DNA of 64,000 nt from the NCBI RefSeq assembly GCF_014196295.1, contig NZ_JACIDK010000001.1:62001-126000 (forward strand). The letters are read 5' to 3'. The notes under the pieces were generated by a model. It was not told the origin of the DNA and searched no databases. It saw only the letters and a list, made by a program, of their open reading frames with translations. The translations under genes were made by a program, and so were the position numbers. The DNA is from Phenylobacterium haematophilum (lineage in GTDB: Bacteria; Pseudomonadota; Alphaproteobacteria; Caulobacterales; Caulobacteraceae). Shown piece after piece: positions 20,484 through 32,446 of this stretch; positions within the stretch are counted from its first letter, which is position 1; every line of letters begins with the position of its first letter.

Positions 20484-20511
20484 ACGGCCGGACGCGAGTC
20501 CGGCCGTTTTT
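20484..20511 (+). terminator. Rho-independent terminator of ftsZ
   Basis: A 10-bp perfect stem (ACGGCCGGAC / GTCCGGCCGT) with a GCGA tetraloop is followed by five T residues, 21 bases after the ftsZ stop. It marks the 3' end of the dcw cluster. Confidence 0.9.
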
Positions 20512-20515
20512 CGTT

Positions 20516-20746
20516 TCAGGTTCCAGGAATCTCCGAGGTCGGGCCGATGAAAGACAGGCCCAAGTTGGTGGCGACACGCTGCGAGGCGTGGTTCGTCGCC
20601 GAGGTGCTGTAGAACAGCGTCAGTTCGCGCAGGTCGGGCAGGGCGCTCCAACTGGCGACGGCCTGAGCGGCCATGCCGCGGCCGTGGAAGGCCTCGAAGT
20701 GACCAGACCCAGCTCCGCGCCGCGGAGGCCTAGGCGAGGCCGTCAC
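20516..20746 (-). pseudogene. Remnant of a GNAT acetyltransferase (C-terminal part)
   Basis: The reverse frame encodes about 60 residues that read as the acetyl-CoA-binding and C-terminal half of a RimJ/RimL-type GNAT enzyme: HGRGMAAQAV, LFYSTSATNHASQRVA and LGLSFIG. The N-terminal half is missing. Just upstream, in another reverse frame, LGLRGAELGLV matches the expected preceding strand; the frames change near 20697-20705 and a stop lies a few codons before it. This is what a deleted and frameshifted gene looks like. It lies between the ftsZ terminator and lpxC. Short length limits certainty. Confidence 0.6.
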
Positions 20747-20843
20747 GGCGTGGCCTCCATCGGTCGCCGAACGTCCTTGCGTCCAACCTGGAGGCGCGCC
20801 AATTTCGGGGGCATCGACGGGCGAGAGGGGGGCTCTTCCCTTT

Positions 20844-20863
20844 GAATCCTAAGGGTTTCTTAA
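20844..20863. promoter_or_regulatory. GANTC and TTAA motifs upstream of lpxC
   Basis: GAATC (20844-20848, a GANTC site) and TTAACCGT (20860-20867, similar to a CtrA half-site) lie about 125-145 bases before the chosen lpxC start in an AT-richer stretch (20840-20925) that otherwise holds no gene. Cell-cycle control is possible but not shown. Confidence 0.35.
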
Positions 20864-20988
20864 CCGTCCCAAATCGAAACATTGCGAAACAGGAAGTGTT
20901 TTGCTGCGGCGCGGCATAACCCTTACCTGACAGTTGGGGCGTTATGCGGCCATCTGGCCGTGTGCCCGAACGAGGAAGGCGGCGAGTT

Positions 20989-21882
20989 TTGCGCGCACAA
21001 GAGTTTCAGCACACCCTGCAGGGTCCGGCGATCTTCGCCGGCGTCGGCGTCCACACGGGCGCCTATACGCGTGTCGCCGTCCGCCCCGCCCCGACCAATT
21101 CGGGCATCGTCTTCGTCCGTACCGACCTCACCGACCGTGACAACCGCGTCCCTGCCACCGGCGAGGCGGTCACAAAGACCCAACTGGGCACCGTGATCGA
21201 AAACGCCGCCGGCGTGTCGGTCTCGACCATCGAGCATCTGATGGCCGCCCTGGTCATGCTGGGCGTCGACAACGCGATCGTCGAGCTCGATGGGCCGGAA
21301 ATGCCGATCATGGACGGCTCGTCGCTGCCGTTCGTACAGATCCTCGACCGCGCCGGCCGCCGCCAGCAGGACGCGCTGCGCACCTATATCGAAATTCTAG
21401 AACCGATCGAGTTCATCGACGGCGACAAGCGCGCCAGTCTGACCCCTTCGGACCAGTTCGAAGTCGCCTTCGAGATCCGTTTCCCGTCCGCCGCCATTGG
21501 CCGTCAGGCCGTGGACCTGGTCATGGACGAGCAGGCGTTCCGCGACGAGTTGGCCGACTGCCGGACCTTCGGTTTCCTGCACGAGGTCGAGTATCTGCGC
21601 TCGATCGGCCTGGCCCGCGGCGGTTCGATGGAGAACGCGGTGGTCATCGAGGGCGACCGCATCCTCAATCCGGAAGGCCTGCGCCGTCCGGACGAGTTCG
21701 TGCGTCATAAGGCGCTGGACGCTATTGGCGACCTCTATGTGCTTGGCGCGCCGATCCTCGGCCGCTTCGAAGGCGTTCTGGCAGGACACGGCCTGAACAA
21801 TCAGTTGGTCCGCGCATTGCTCGCCGCGCCCCAGTCGTGGCGCTATCGGACCCTGGCGCCGGAGCTGGCCCAAGCGGTCTAA
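20989..21882 (+). CDS. lpxC: UDP-3-O-acyl-N-acetylglucosamine deacetylase LpxC
   Basis: Zinc deacetylase committing the cell to lipid A synthesis. With the start chosen, 297 residues, close to the 305 of E. coli LpxC. The zinc ligands are H83 (STIEHLMAAL), H240 and D244 (RHKALDAIGD); the general acid-base His is H267 (GHGLNNQL), each within a few residues of the E. coli positions. An ATG at 20944 is in frame, but the ribosome site GAGGAAGG (20972-20979) lies 9 bases before an in-frame TTG at 20989, and the TTG form begins right at the conserved QHTLQGPAIF segment. TTG start therefore preferred. Confidence 0.93.
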   Translation: MRAQEFQHTLQGPAIFAGVGVHTGAYTRVAVRPAPTNSGIVFVRTDLTDRDNRVPATGEAVTKTQLGTVIENAAGVSVSTIEHLMAALVMLGVDNAIVELDGPEMPIMDGSSLPFVQILDRAGRRQQDALRTYIEILEPIEFIDGDKRASLTPSDQFEVAFEIRFPSAAIGRQAVDLVMDEQAFRDELADCRTFGFLHEVEYLRSIGLARGGSMENAVVIEGDRILNPEGLRRPDEFVRHKALDAIGDLYVLGAPILGRFEGVLAGHGLNNQLVRALLAAPQSWRYRTLAPELAQAV

Positions 21883-22093
21883 CGGCTTTGAATTCGGCAG
21901 GCCGCCGCGCCGCTCGGGGCGCGCGTTTGCTCATTGCTGGGGTTGAACCGCCATGGCCTGCGAGCGGCGCCATGCGACCATGACGACTGGTTAGCTGCGT
22001 CATTGCACTCCGCCGCATTTGCGCCCTGCATTCCATGCTGTAGAAGCGGGGACTCGCGGCGCGGGGGCGCGCGTCGTTCCTTTTGAGGTGAAG

Positions 22094-23119
22094 GTGTCCT
22101 TGCTTCGCAATAACCGGACTCGCACGGCTCTCATCGTCGGCTGCGCCGCTCTCGCCCTGGCCTCTTGCGCCGGCAAGAAGGAGAAGCCCCGCCTGGCTTA
22201 TGAGGAGCGGCCCGTAGAGCTGCTCTACGCCACGGGCGCGGACCGTCTCGACCGCGGCCTGTGGAATCAGGCCGTCCAGTACTTTGGCGAGGTTGAACGT
22301 CAGCACCCTTATTCGGAGTGGTCGCGCCGCGCGATCCTGATGACCGCCTACGCGCACTATCAGGGCAACGACTACGCCGAGGCCATCGGCGACGCCGACC
22401 GCTTCATCTCGCTTTATCCGGGCAATCCGGCCGCCGCCTACGCTCACTATCTGAAGGCCATCTGCTACTTCGAGCAGATCGTCGACGTGGGCCGGGACCA
22501 GGCCGCCACCGGCCAGGCCCTGGCGAACCTGAACGAGGTCGTTCAGCGCTATCCGCGCACCGAGTACGCGGCTGACGCACGCTTGAAGATCGACATGGTC
22601 AACGACCAGCTCGCCGGCAAGGAAATGACCATCGGCCGCTGGTATCTGCGCCAGGGCGACACTCTGGCGGCGATCGGCCGCTTCAAGACGGTCATCGAAC
22701 GCTATCAGACCACCAGCCACACGCCGGAGGCGCTCTATCGCCTGGTCGAAGCCTATCTGACACTCGGCCTGGCCGAAGAGGCCAAGCGAAACGGCGCGGT
22801 GCTCGGCTACAACTATCCGGGCGACGTCTGGTATCGCGACGCCTACAACCTGCTGACCGACAAGGGCCTGCGCCCGGCGGTCGAGCCGGCCCAGTCGAAG
22901 AAGCCGAGCCTTGTCTCGCGACTGCCGTTCGTGAAGGACAAGGATGCGACCATCCGGCCGCCCGCCGCTGATGCTGCGCCCGCCGAGGTTCCGGCCGCCG
23001 AGCCGCCGCCCGCCCTGGAAACCCCGCCGACGGCGTCAAACGAAACGCCTGCGCCGGCCGAGCCAGCTAGGCGCCGTGGCCTACTCTCGCGCATCCCCGG
23101 CCTCGGCGGCGATAATTAG
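22094..23119 (+). CDS. bamD: Outer-membrane assembly lipoprotein BamD
   Basis: Essential lipoprotein of the BAM complex that inserts beta-barrels into the outer membrane. 341 residues. A lipoprotein signal ends with lipobox LASC (Cys about residue 25). TPR repeats follow (YATGADRL, AVQYFGEVERQHPYSEW, YAEAIGDADRFISLYP, ALANLNEVVQRYPRTEYA). The last 70 residues are Pro/Ala-rich and low complexity, an extension compared with the E. coli protein. Start: no good ATG; GTG at 22094 with GAGG 5 bases upstream gives a standard lipoprotein signal, though GTG 22088 and TTG 22100 are possible. It is followed at once by the recN LexA box. Confidence 0.93.
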   Translation: MSLLRNNRTRTALIVGCAALALASCAGKKEKPRLAYEERPVELLYATGADRLDRGLWNQAVQYFGEVERQHPYSEWSRRAILMTAYAHYQGNDYAEAIGDADRFISLYPGNPAAAYAHYLKAICYFEQIVDVGRDQAATGQALANLNEVVQRYPRTEYAADARLKIDMVNDQLAGKEMTIGRWYLRQGDTLAAIGRFKTVIERYQTTSHTPEALYRLVEAYLTLGLAEEAKRNGAVLGYNYPGDVWYRDAYNLLTDKGLRPAVEPAQSKKPSLVSRLPFVKDKDATIRPPAADAAPAEVPAAEPPPALETPPTASNETPAPAEPARRRGLLSRIPGLGGDN

Positions 23120-23133
23120 AACCTAAAGCGAAC
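23119..23133. promoter_or_regulatory. LexA (SOS) box upstream of recN
   Basis: GAAC-CTAAAGC-GAAC is the exact reverse complement of GTTC-N7-GTTC, the LexA operator of alphaproteobacteria. It begins at the last base of the bamD stop and lies 45 bases before the recN ATG, where a repressor would block a promoter in the 58-base gap. A GATTC (GANTC) site is at 23156-23160. Confidence 0.8.
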
Positions 23134-23177
23134 TTAAGCGTCTTCCGAACCGGCTGATTCCGGGCGATCTTGCGGCC

Positions 23178-27219
<4,042 letters not shown>

Positions 27220-27286
27220 GCGCCGGCCGGACTTGCCGCGGGGGCCTTCAGTCCCCAACCTTGGACCAGACACAAGGAGGATCGTC

Positions 27287-27697
27287 GTGGCGTCGCACTG
27301 GCTCGTGAAGTCCGAACCGGACACCTATTCCTACGCCGATCTCGAGCGGGACGGGTGCACCATCTGGGACGGGGTGCGCAATTTCGCGGCCGCTTCGCAC
27401 CTCAAGTCGATGAAAGTCGGCGACCAGGTGTTCTTCTACCACTCCCAGGAGGGCAAGGAGGTGGTGGCGATCGCCCAGGTCGCCAAGGAAGCCTTCCCCG
27501 ACGCCAGCGACCCGACCGGCAAGTTCGTCGCGGTCGAGCTGACGCCCGTGCGAAAGCTGAAAACGTCCGTCACCCTGGCGGAGATGAAGGCCAATCCCGC
27601 GCTGTCGGACATGCCGATGCTGCGCCAGGGCCGGCTGTCTGTTTCGCCGGTCAGCGACGCGGAATGGGAGACGATCCTGAAGATGGCGGGGGAGTAG
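27287..27697 (+). CDS. EVE-domain protein
   Basis: 136 residues forming a single EVE domain (PUA-like fold, thymocyte nuclear protein 1 family): HWLVKSEPDTYSY, DGVRNFAAASHLKSMKVGD, VFFYHSQEGKEVVAIAQV, AEMKANPAL and MLRQGRLSVSPV. EVE domains are thought to read modified bases in DNA or RNA; the ligand here is unknown. GTG start: AAGGAGG at 27274-27280 lies 6 bases upstream. It follows ligA by 67 bases and may belong to the same transcript, though it has its own strong ribosome site. Confidence 0.9.
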   Translation: MASHWLVKSEPDTYSYADLERDGCTIWDGVRNFAAASHLKSMKVGDQVFFYHSQEGKEVVAIAQVAKEAFPDASDPTGKFVAVELTPVRKLKTSVTLAEMKANPALSDMPMLRQGRLSVSPVSDAEWETILKMAGE

Positions 27698-27713
27698 CCC
27701 CCGCCCTAGACCC

Positions 27714-29531
27714 TCAGAGCGGCGCGCAGACGGCTTCCAGCCAGGCGCGGACGTCCGGCTGCTCGATCCGCGGACCGACCACCTTCAGCACGCGCGCGTG
27801 ATAGGCGTCCATCTGGGCGCGCTCGCTCGCCGACAGCATTTCGACGACGATCAGGCGACGGTCCATGGGAGCCAGGGTCAGGGTCTCGAAGCCCAGCATC
27901 TCGCGCTCGCCGCCCGGGATCGGGGCCGGCTCGGTCACGAACTGAAGGTTCTCGATCCGGATGCCGTAGGCGCCTTCCTTGTAGTAGCCCGGCTCGTTGG
28001 AGACGATCATCCCCGGCCGCAAGGCGACGAAGTTCGGTAGCTTGGAAATCCTCTGCGGGCCTTCGTGCACGCCGAGGTACGATCCAACGCCGTGGCCGGT
28101 GCCGTGGTCGTAGTCGAGGCCGACGTTCCACAGCGGCGCGCGCGCCAAGGCGTCCAGCGCCGAGCCGGTGGTGCCGGCGGGGAAGCGGATCGCCGCGAGG
28201 GCCAGATGGCCCTTCAGCACCAGGGTGAAGCGCTCGCACATCTCCTGGCTCGGCTCGCCGATGGCCACCGTGCGGGTGATATCGGTGGTGCCGTCGAGAT
28301 ACTGCGCGCCCGAGTCGACCAGCAGCAGTGAACCCTGTTGCGTTTGCTTGTTGAGCCGCGTGGTCGGCCGATAGTGGACGATGGCGCCGTTCGACGCCGC
28401 GCCGGCGATGGTGTCGAAGGACAGGTCCTTCAGCGCCCCGGTGTCCTGGCGGAAGCCCTCCAGGCGGGTGACCACCTCGACCTCATCGATCGTGCGGCTT
28501 TGGCCTTCGGTGGCGACCCAGTGCAGGAAACGGGTCACGGCGACGCCGTCGCGGGCATGGGCCTCGCGCGTCCCGGCGATCTCGACCGGGTTCTTGCAGG
28601 CGCGGGGCAGGGCGCACGGGTCTTCGCCGCGCACGACCTCGGCGCCGGCGTTGGCCAGGGTGTCGAAATACCAGGCCGACGATTGGCCCGGATCGACCAG
28701 CACCCGCTTGCCCTTGAGCTCGGCCAGGGCGGTCGGTAGATCGTCGGGCGTCTCGAGGCGCACTTCGTTGCCGAGCCAAGCGCGCAGCTCGGGCGACACC
28801 TTCACGGGATCGAGGAACAGTCGCGCCGTGCCGTCTTGGTTCAGGATCGCCTGGCCGAGCGGCAGAGGCGAGCGGATGACGTCGCCGCCGCGGACATTGA
28901 ACAGCCAGGCGATGGACGACGGGGCGGTCAGCACCGTGGCCTCGGCGTTCTTGCCGGCCAGGGCCTGGCCGATACGCGCCCGCTTGGCGGCCGACTCCTC
29001 GCCGGCGTACTCCAGCGGATGCGGCGTCACCGGGGCGGTGGGTTGCGCCGGGCGCGCTGCACCCCAGGCCTCGTCCAGCGGATTGGCCTCGACCGGCTTC
29101 AGGGCGGCTCCGGCCTTGGCGGCGGCCACCTTCAGGCGCTCCAGTGCGTCCGGCGAGTGCAGGCGCGGGTCGTAGCCGATCAGTTGGCCTTTGGCGGTGG
29201 CGGTCTCCAGATAGGCCGGCACGCCGCCATCGACGAGATCGCGGATCTCGAAGACCCCAGCGTCGACCTGATCGCGGACCTGCAAGGTGTAGCGACCATC
29301 GACAAAAATCGCTGCCTTGTCGGCCAGTATCACCGCGGCTCCGGCCGAGCCGGTGAAGCCGGTCGCCCAGCCGAGGCGATCGTTGGCTTCGGGCAGGTAT
29401 TCATTCTGGTGTTCGTCCTCGTGGGGCACCAGGAAGCCGTCCAACCCTTGCGCCTTCATGGCGGCGCGGATCAGCGGAACGTGCTTCGGGCCGAAGGACG
29501 GATCGGTGGTTTCATCAAAGGTCTGACGCAT
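27714..29531 (-). CDS. Xaa-Pro aminopeptidase, M24 family (aminopeptidase P type)
   Basis: 605 residues. Two creatinase-like N-terminal domains precede an M24B catalytic domain and a short C-terminal M24 domain, the three-domain layout of the longer eukaryote-like aminopeptidase P. Metal ligands are recognisable in order: Asp in LLVDSGAQY, Asp in GTTDITRT, His in GTGHGVGSYLGVHEG, Glu in SNEPGYY and Glu in RIENLQFV. Cytoplasmic, with no signal peptide. It probably releases N-terminal residues before proline. It runs convergent to the EVE gene (16-base gap) and downstream of the MFS gene on the same strand. Confidence 0.9.
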   Translation of the reverse strand: MRQTFDETTDPSFGPKHVPLIRAAMKAQGLDGFLVPHEDEHQNEYLPEANDRLGWATGFTGSAGAAVILADKAAIFVDGRYTLQVRDQVDAGVFEIRDLVDGGVPAYLETATAKGQLIGYDPRLHSPDALERLKVAAAKAGAALKPVEANPLDEAWGAARPAQPTAPVTPHPLEYAGEESAAKRARIGQALAGKNAEATVLTAPSSIAWLFNVRGGDVIRSPLPLGQAILNQDGTARLFLDPVKVSPELRAWLGNEVRLETPDDLPTALAELKGKRVLVDPGQSSAWYFDTLANAGAEVVRGEDPCALPRACKNPVEIAGTREAHARDGVAVTRFLHWVATEGQSRTIDEVEVVTRLEGFRQDTGALKDLSFDTIAGAASNGAIVHYRPTTRLNKQTQQGSLLLVDSGAQYLDGTTDITRTVAIGEPSQEMCERFTLVLKGHLALAAIRFPAGTTGSALDALARAPLWNVGLDYDHGTGHGVGSYLGVHEGPQRISKLPNFVALRPGMIVSNEPGYYKEGAYGIRIENLQFVTEPAPIPGGEREMLGFETLTLAPMDRRLIVVEMLSASERAQMDAYHARVLKVVGPRIEQPDVRAWLEAVCAPL

Positions 29532-29568
29532 GAGGCGAACTTAGTCTTCGCGCGGAGTGCGCGCCACC

Positions 29569-30741
29569 CTAGGCGGCGGGTTTGCGCAGGGCGAAGAGAC
29601 AGCCGAGCGCGCCCACACAGGCCAGAATCAGCACCCACAGCGACATCTGCGCCGAGCGCTCCATGCCCAGGGCGAAGATCAGCGGCGCGGCGGCGCCGAT
29701 CAGCCGCGAGGGCACGCTGAGCGTTCCCAGGCGGCGACCATAGTTGCGGCTGCCGAACAGCACCAGCGGCAGGGTGCCGCGCACGATTGTGAACAGGCCG
29801 TTGCCCGCGCCGTAGAGCGCGGCGAAGGGCGCTGCAGCCAGCGGCCCGAGTGCAAGTAGGAGCCCTGCGCCGGCGGGGAACATCGCCACCGCGACCCGGG
29901 CCGAGACCAACGGGTGGATGCGTCGGACCAGGAAGAACTCGCCAAGCCTGGCGACGACCTGGGCCGGTCCGACCAGCATGCCGGCGGCGATGGCCGCCGT
30001 CGTGCTGGCTCCCAGCCCGATCAGCAACAGCGGCAAATGCGCGGCCATCACCGAGCCGACCCCGGCCATCACCGCCAGCGCCGTGGCCAGCAGCGCCATC
30101 TTCAGAGCCGCGCCGGGCTCGGGCGGCGCGTCCCCGCCTTCCTGAGCGGCCTGGGGGGTGTTGGCCGGCTGTGTGGCGCGCGGCAAGGTCCAGTGCAGGG
30201 GCAGGGCGATCAGCAGATTGGCCGCCGCCCAGAAAAGCGCCGTGGCTCGCCACCCATAGGAGCCCTCCATCCAGGCCGACAGCGGCCAGGCGATAGTGCT
30301 GGCGAAACCGGCGATCAGCGTCACGCCCGTGATCGAGCGCCGTGCGTCCTGACCGAACCAGCCGACCAGTCCGGCGAACGCGATGTCGTAGAGCGCCAGC
30401 GCCATGCCGGCGCCGAGCACCAGCCAGGCCAGCGCCAGCTGCACGCCGTCCTGCGCCAGCGCCATGCCTATCAGCGCGAGAGTCAGCACCACGCTGCCGA
30501 GGGCCAGCGGGCGGCGTGCGCCGTGCCGGTCGACCGCCCGTCCGGCCGACGGGCCGAGCAGGGCCGAGATCAGCAGCCCGCCGGAATAGGCCCCGAACAC
30601 GACCGACGTGGAGACGCCGAGCGAGCCCGCCTGAGCCTTGGCGAGTGTGGCGGGCAGGTAGCTGGTGCAGCCGTAGCCGATCAACTGCGTCACGCCCAAG
30701 GTCCAGACCGCGCGGCGGGGAGTGATGGCTGGCGCCTGCAT
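29569..30741 (-). CDS. Major facilitator superfamily transporter
   Basis: 390 residues with about 12 hydrophobic helices. The MFS loop 2-3 signature appears as GPSAGRAVDRHGARR. Start at the ATG preceded by AAGGAGG with a 6-base spacer. Substrate unknown; MFS carriers of this size export drugs or import small metabolites. It is divergent from the GIY-YIG gene; a 10-bp palindrome lies in the shared upstream region. The aminopeptidase follows 37 bases downstream on the same strand, so the two may be co-transcribed. Confidence 0.85.
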   Translation of the reverse strand: MQAPAITPRRAVWTLGVTQLIGYGCTSYLPATLAKAQAGSLGVSTSVVFGAYSGGLLISALLGPSAGRAVDRHGARRPLALGSVVLTLALIGMALAQDGVQLALAWLVLGAGMALALYDIAFAGLVGWFGQDARRSITGVTLIAGFASTIAWPLSAWMEGSYGWRATALFWAAANLLIALPLHWTLPRATQPANTPQAAQEGGDAPPEPGAALKMALLATALAVMAGVGSVMAAHLPLLLIGLGASTTAAIAAGMLVGPAQVVARLGEFFLVRRIHPLVSARVAVAMFPAGAGLLLALGPLAAAPFAALYGAGNGLFTIVRGTLPLVLFGSRNYGRRLGTLSVPSRLIGAAAPLIFALGMERSAQMSLWVLILACVGALGCLFALRKPAA

Positions 30742-30803
30742 GTCCGGCCTCCTTTTCCCGAGGCCTAAGGGGAGTCGGCCGTGCGACGTCGGATCAAATA
30801 ATT

Positions 30804-30813
30804 TACCCGGGTA
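30804..30813. promoter_or_regulatory. Palindrome TACCCGGGTA between MFS and GIY-YIG genes
   Basis: A perfect 10-bp palindrome with partly symmetric AT flanks overlaps a forward TATAAT (30812-30817) that could be a -10 element for the GIY-YIG gene; no good -35 is seen. The layout is typical of an operator for a dimeric repressor, but no regulator gene is adjacent. Confidence 0.4.
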
Positions 30814-30851
30814 TAATTGACTCGGGGTCCCGATCGGGCCATTTGGTGTGC

Positions 30852-31196
30852 ATGGACAAGACCAGCCGCCGCGACGCCGTACGCCAATATAAGGAACGCA
30901 AGGTCCCGATGGGGATTTTCGCGCTGCGCAGCGTGTCGACCGGCGAGACCTTCGTCGGCGCCTCGCGCAATCTCGACGGCCAGCGCAACTCCTCGCTGTT
31001 CTCGCTGCGCCTGGGCAGCCATCGTAACAAGGCGATGCAGGCGGCCTACACCGCCGCGGGCGGCGAGGCCGGGTTCGAGTTCGTCGTCCTGGAGCAACTG
31101 GAGGACGAAGACCTGGGCCCTATCGGGCGCGACACCTGGCTGAAGGAGCGCGAGCGCCACTGGCGCGGGGAGCTCTCGGCGCAGTCTGCGATCTAG
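30852..31196 (+). CDS. GIY-YIG nuclease-family small protein
   Basis: 114 residues. The fold signature is degenerate: GIF in place of GIY and FVG in place of YIG, followed by an Arg in ASRNLDGQRN and a Glu-rich C-terminal helix (WLKERERHW). The bacterial stand-alone family with this pattern has no established role; nuclease activity is uncertain given the changed tyrosines. The ATG is preferred over TTG at 30843 and GTG at 30846; none has a strong ribosome site. Confidence 0.75.
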   Translation: MDKTSRRDAVRQYKERKVPMGIFALRSVSTGETFVGASRNLDGQRNSSLFSLRLGSHRNKAMQAAYTAAGGEAGFEFVVLEQLEDEDLGPIGRDTWLKERERHWRGELSAQSAI

Positions 31197-31399
31197 ACGC
31201 CGGCGGCGACATCACGCATAACGCCGCTATGCATCGCGCCTGCGCCCTCTCGAATTCGAACGGTTCCTTTGGGGCCGTGCGTCTTCGCGTGGGTTAGATC
31301 ATCCAGCGAACGAACGCCGACCCCGCCGCAGACGGCCGGGGTCGATGGCGATGCAAGCGATCTCCTGCCGAGCGGCTCAAGCCCTCGAAGGAATGCAAA

Positions 31400-31963
31400 A
31401 TGGACCCGACCCCGCCCTACGCCATCCGCACCGCGCGACTGCTGTTGCGCGAGTTTACGCCTGACGACCTCGACGACGTCCACGCCTACGCCTGCGACGA
31501 GGCGACCATCCGCTACATGGATTGGGGGCCGAACACGCTCGCGCAGACTAAGGTGTTTCTGGGCGAGGAGATCGCACGCGCGCAGGCCGCGCCGCGCGAG
31601 CATATCGGTCTGGCCGTCCAGCACCTGCAAACTGGGATTGTCATCGGCTCGATCCGGTTGGGCCTGCAGGCGCATCGCAACGCCGACATCGGCTACAGCT
31701 ACGGCAGCGCCTGGTGGCGACGCGGTTACGGCTATGAAGCGGCCCACGCGCTGGCGGCGCACGCGTTCGAGGCGCTGGATGTCCACCGGCTCTGGGCGAC
31801 GTGCGACGTGCGCAACGCCGGCTCCTACGCGCTCATGGAAAAGCTGGGCATGCGCCGGGAAGGTACGCTGCGCCAGAACCAGCCCGCCCGCGACGGCGGC
31901 TGGCGCGACACCCACGTCTACGGGCTTTTGGCCTCGGAATGGGCGTCGCGCCGTCCGGCCTAG
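31400..31963 (+). CDS. GNAT N-acetyltransferase, RimJ/RimL type
   Basis: 187 residues: a typical RimJ/RimL start (IRTARLLLREFTPDDL), the acetyl-CoA loop (WWRRGYGYEAAHAL) and the C-terminal NAGSYALMEKLGMRREG motif. Acceptor unknown; the family acetylates protein N-termini, antibiotics or amino acids. GAAGGA precedes the ATG. The 203 bases upstream contain a GC-rich hairpin (31318-31344, 8-bp outer stem) without a T-run. The stop shares CTAG with the next, convergent gene. Confidence 0.88.
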   Translation: MDPTPPYAIRTARLLLREFTPDDLDDVHAYACDEATIRYMDWGPNTLAQTKVFLGEEIARAQAAPREHIGLAVQHLQTGIVIGSIRLGLQAHRNADIGYSYGSAWWRRGYGYEAAHALAAHAFEALDVHRLWATCDVRNAGSYALMEKLGMRREGTLRQNQPARDGGWRDTHVYGLLASEWASRRPA

Positions 31964-32367
31964 TTGACCGGCTCGTTGGAGGCGGCGTCGGCGGCGGCGC
32001 TGTCGACGCTGGCGGCCACCGACTGGGCGGCCTGGGCCGTATTTTCGGCGGATTGCGCGGCGCGTTCGGCCGCCGCGTTACCGGCCGCGGCCACGCTGGC
32101 GGTCGCGTCGGCGGTGGCCCTCCGGGCGTCGGCCGTCGCGCTCTGCGCCTGCGTCAGGGCGTTTTCGACCATAGCTTCGGCTCGTCCCGTGTCACGGGCC
32201 GCCTGAAGGTTCGATTGGTTGGTCTGGGTGAACAAGAAGAAGCCGCCCGCTACCAAGGCGACCGCCAGAATGGCGGCGACCCACCAACCCCCGCCCGAAC
32301 TACGCGGCTGCTGAATGTGGACCTCTTCGTGCCGGATCGTCGTCCGGGGTTCGTTCTCGTCGGTCAT
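31960..32367 (-). CDS. Membrane-anchored Ala-rich helical protein, function unknown
   Basis: 135 residues: a polar N-terminus of about 26 residues, one hydrophobic helix (WWVAAILAVALVAGGFFLF) and a C-terminal region of about 85 residues made almost wholly of Ala, Ser, Thr, Gln, Glu, Asp and Arg, which should be a long amphipathic or coiled helix outside the membrane. I do not recognise a family. It is convergent with the GNAT gene at a shared CTAG and upstream of prmA on the opposite side. Confidence 0.7.
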   Translation of the reverse strand: MTDENEPRTTIRHEEVHIQQPRSSGGGWWVAAILAVALVAGGFFLFTQTNQSNLQAARDTGRAEAMVENALTQAQSATADARRATADATASVAAAGNAAAERAAQSAENTAQAAQSVAASVDSAAADAASNEPVN

Positions 32368-32446
32368 TCCGTCGTTCCTCCTAGGACAGAACCCTTAGGG
32401 GCTCCCCCTCGATGGTCCGGGAACGTCAGGCGCCGGCGTGGGTTCC

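Noticed and set aside
31318..31344. GC-rich hairpin upstream of the GNAT gene as a terminator
   Set aside because: The 8-bp stem has no T-run and lies after no gene end by more than 100 bases; more likely an incidental or 5'-leader structure.
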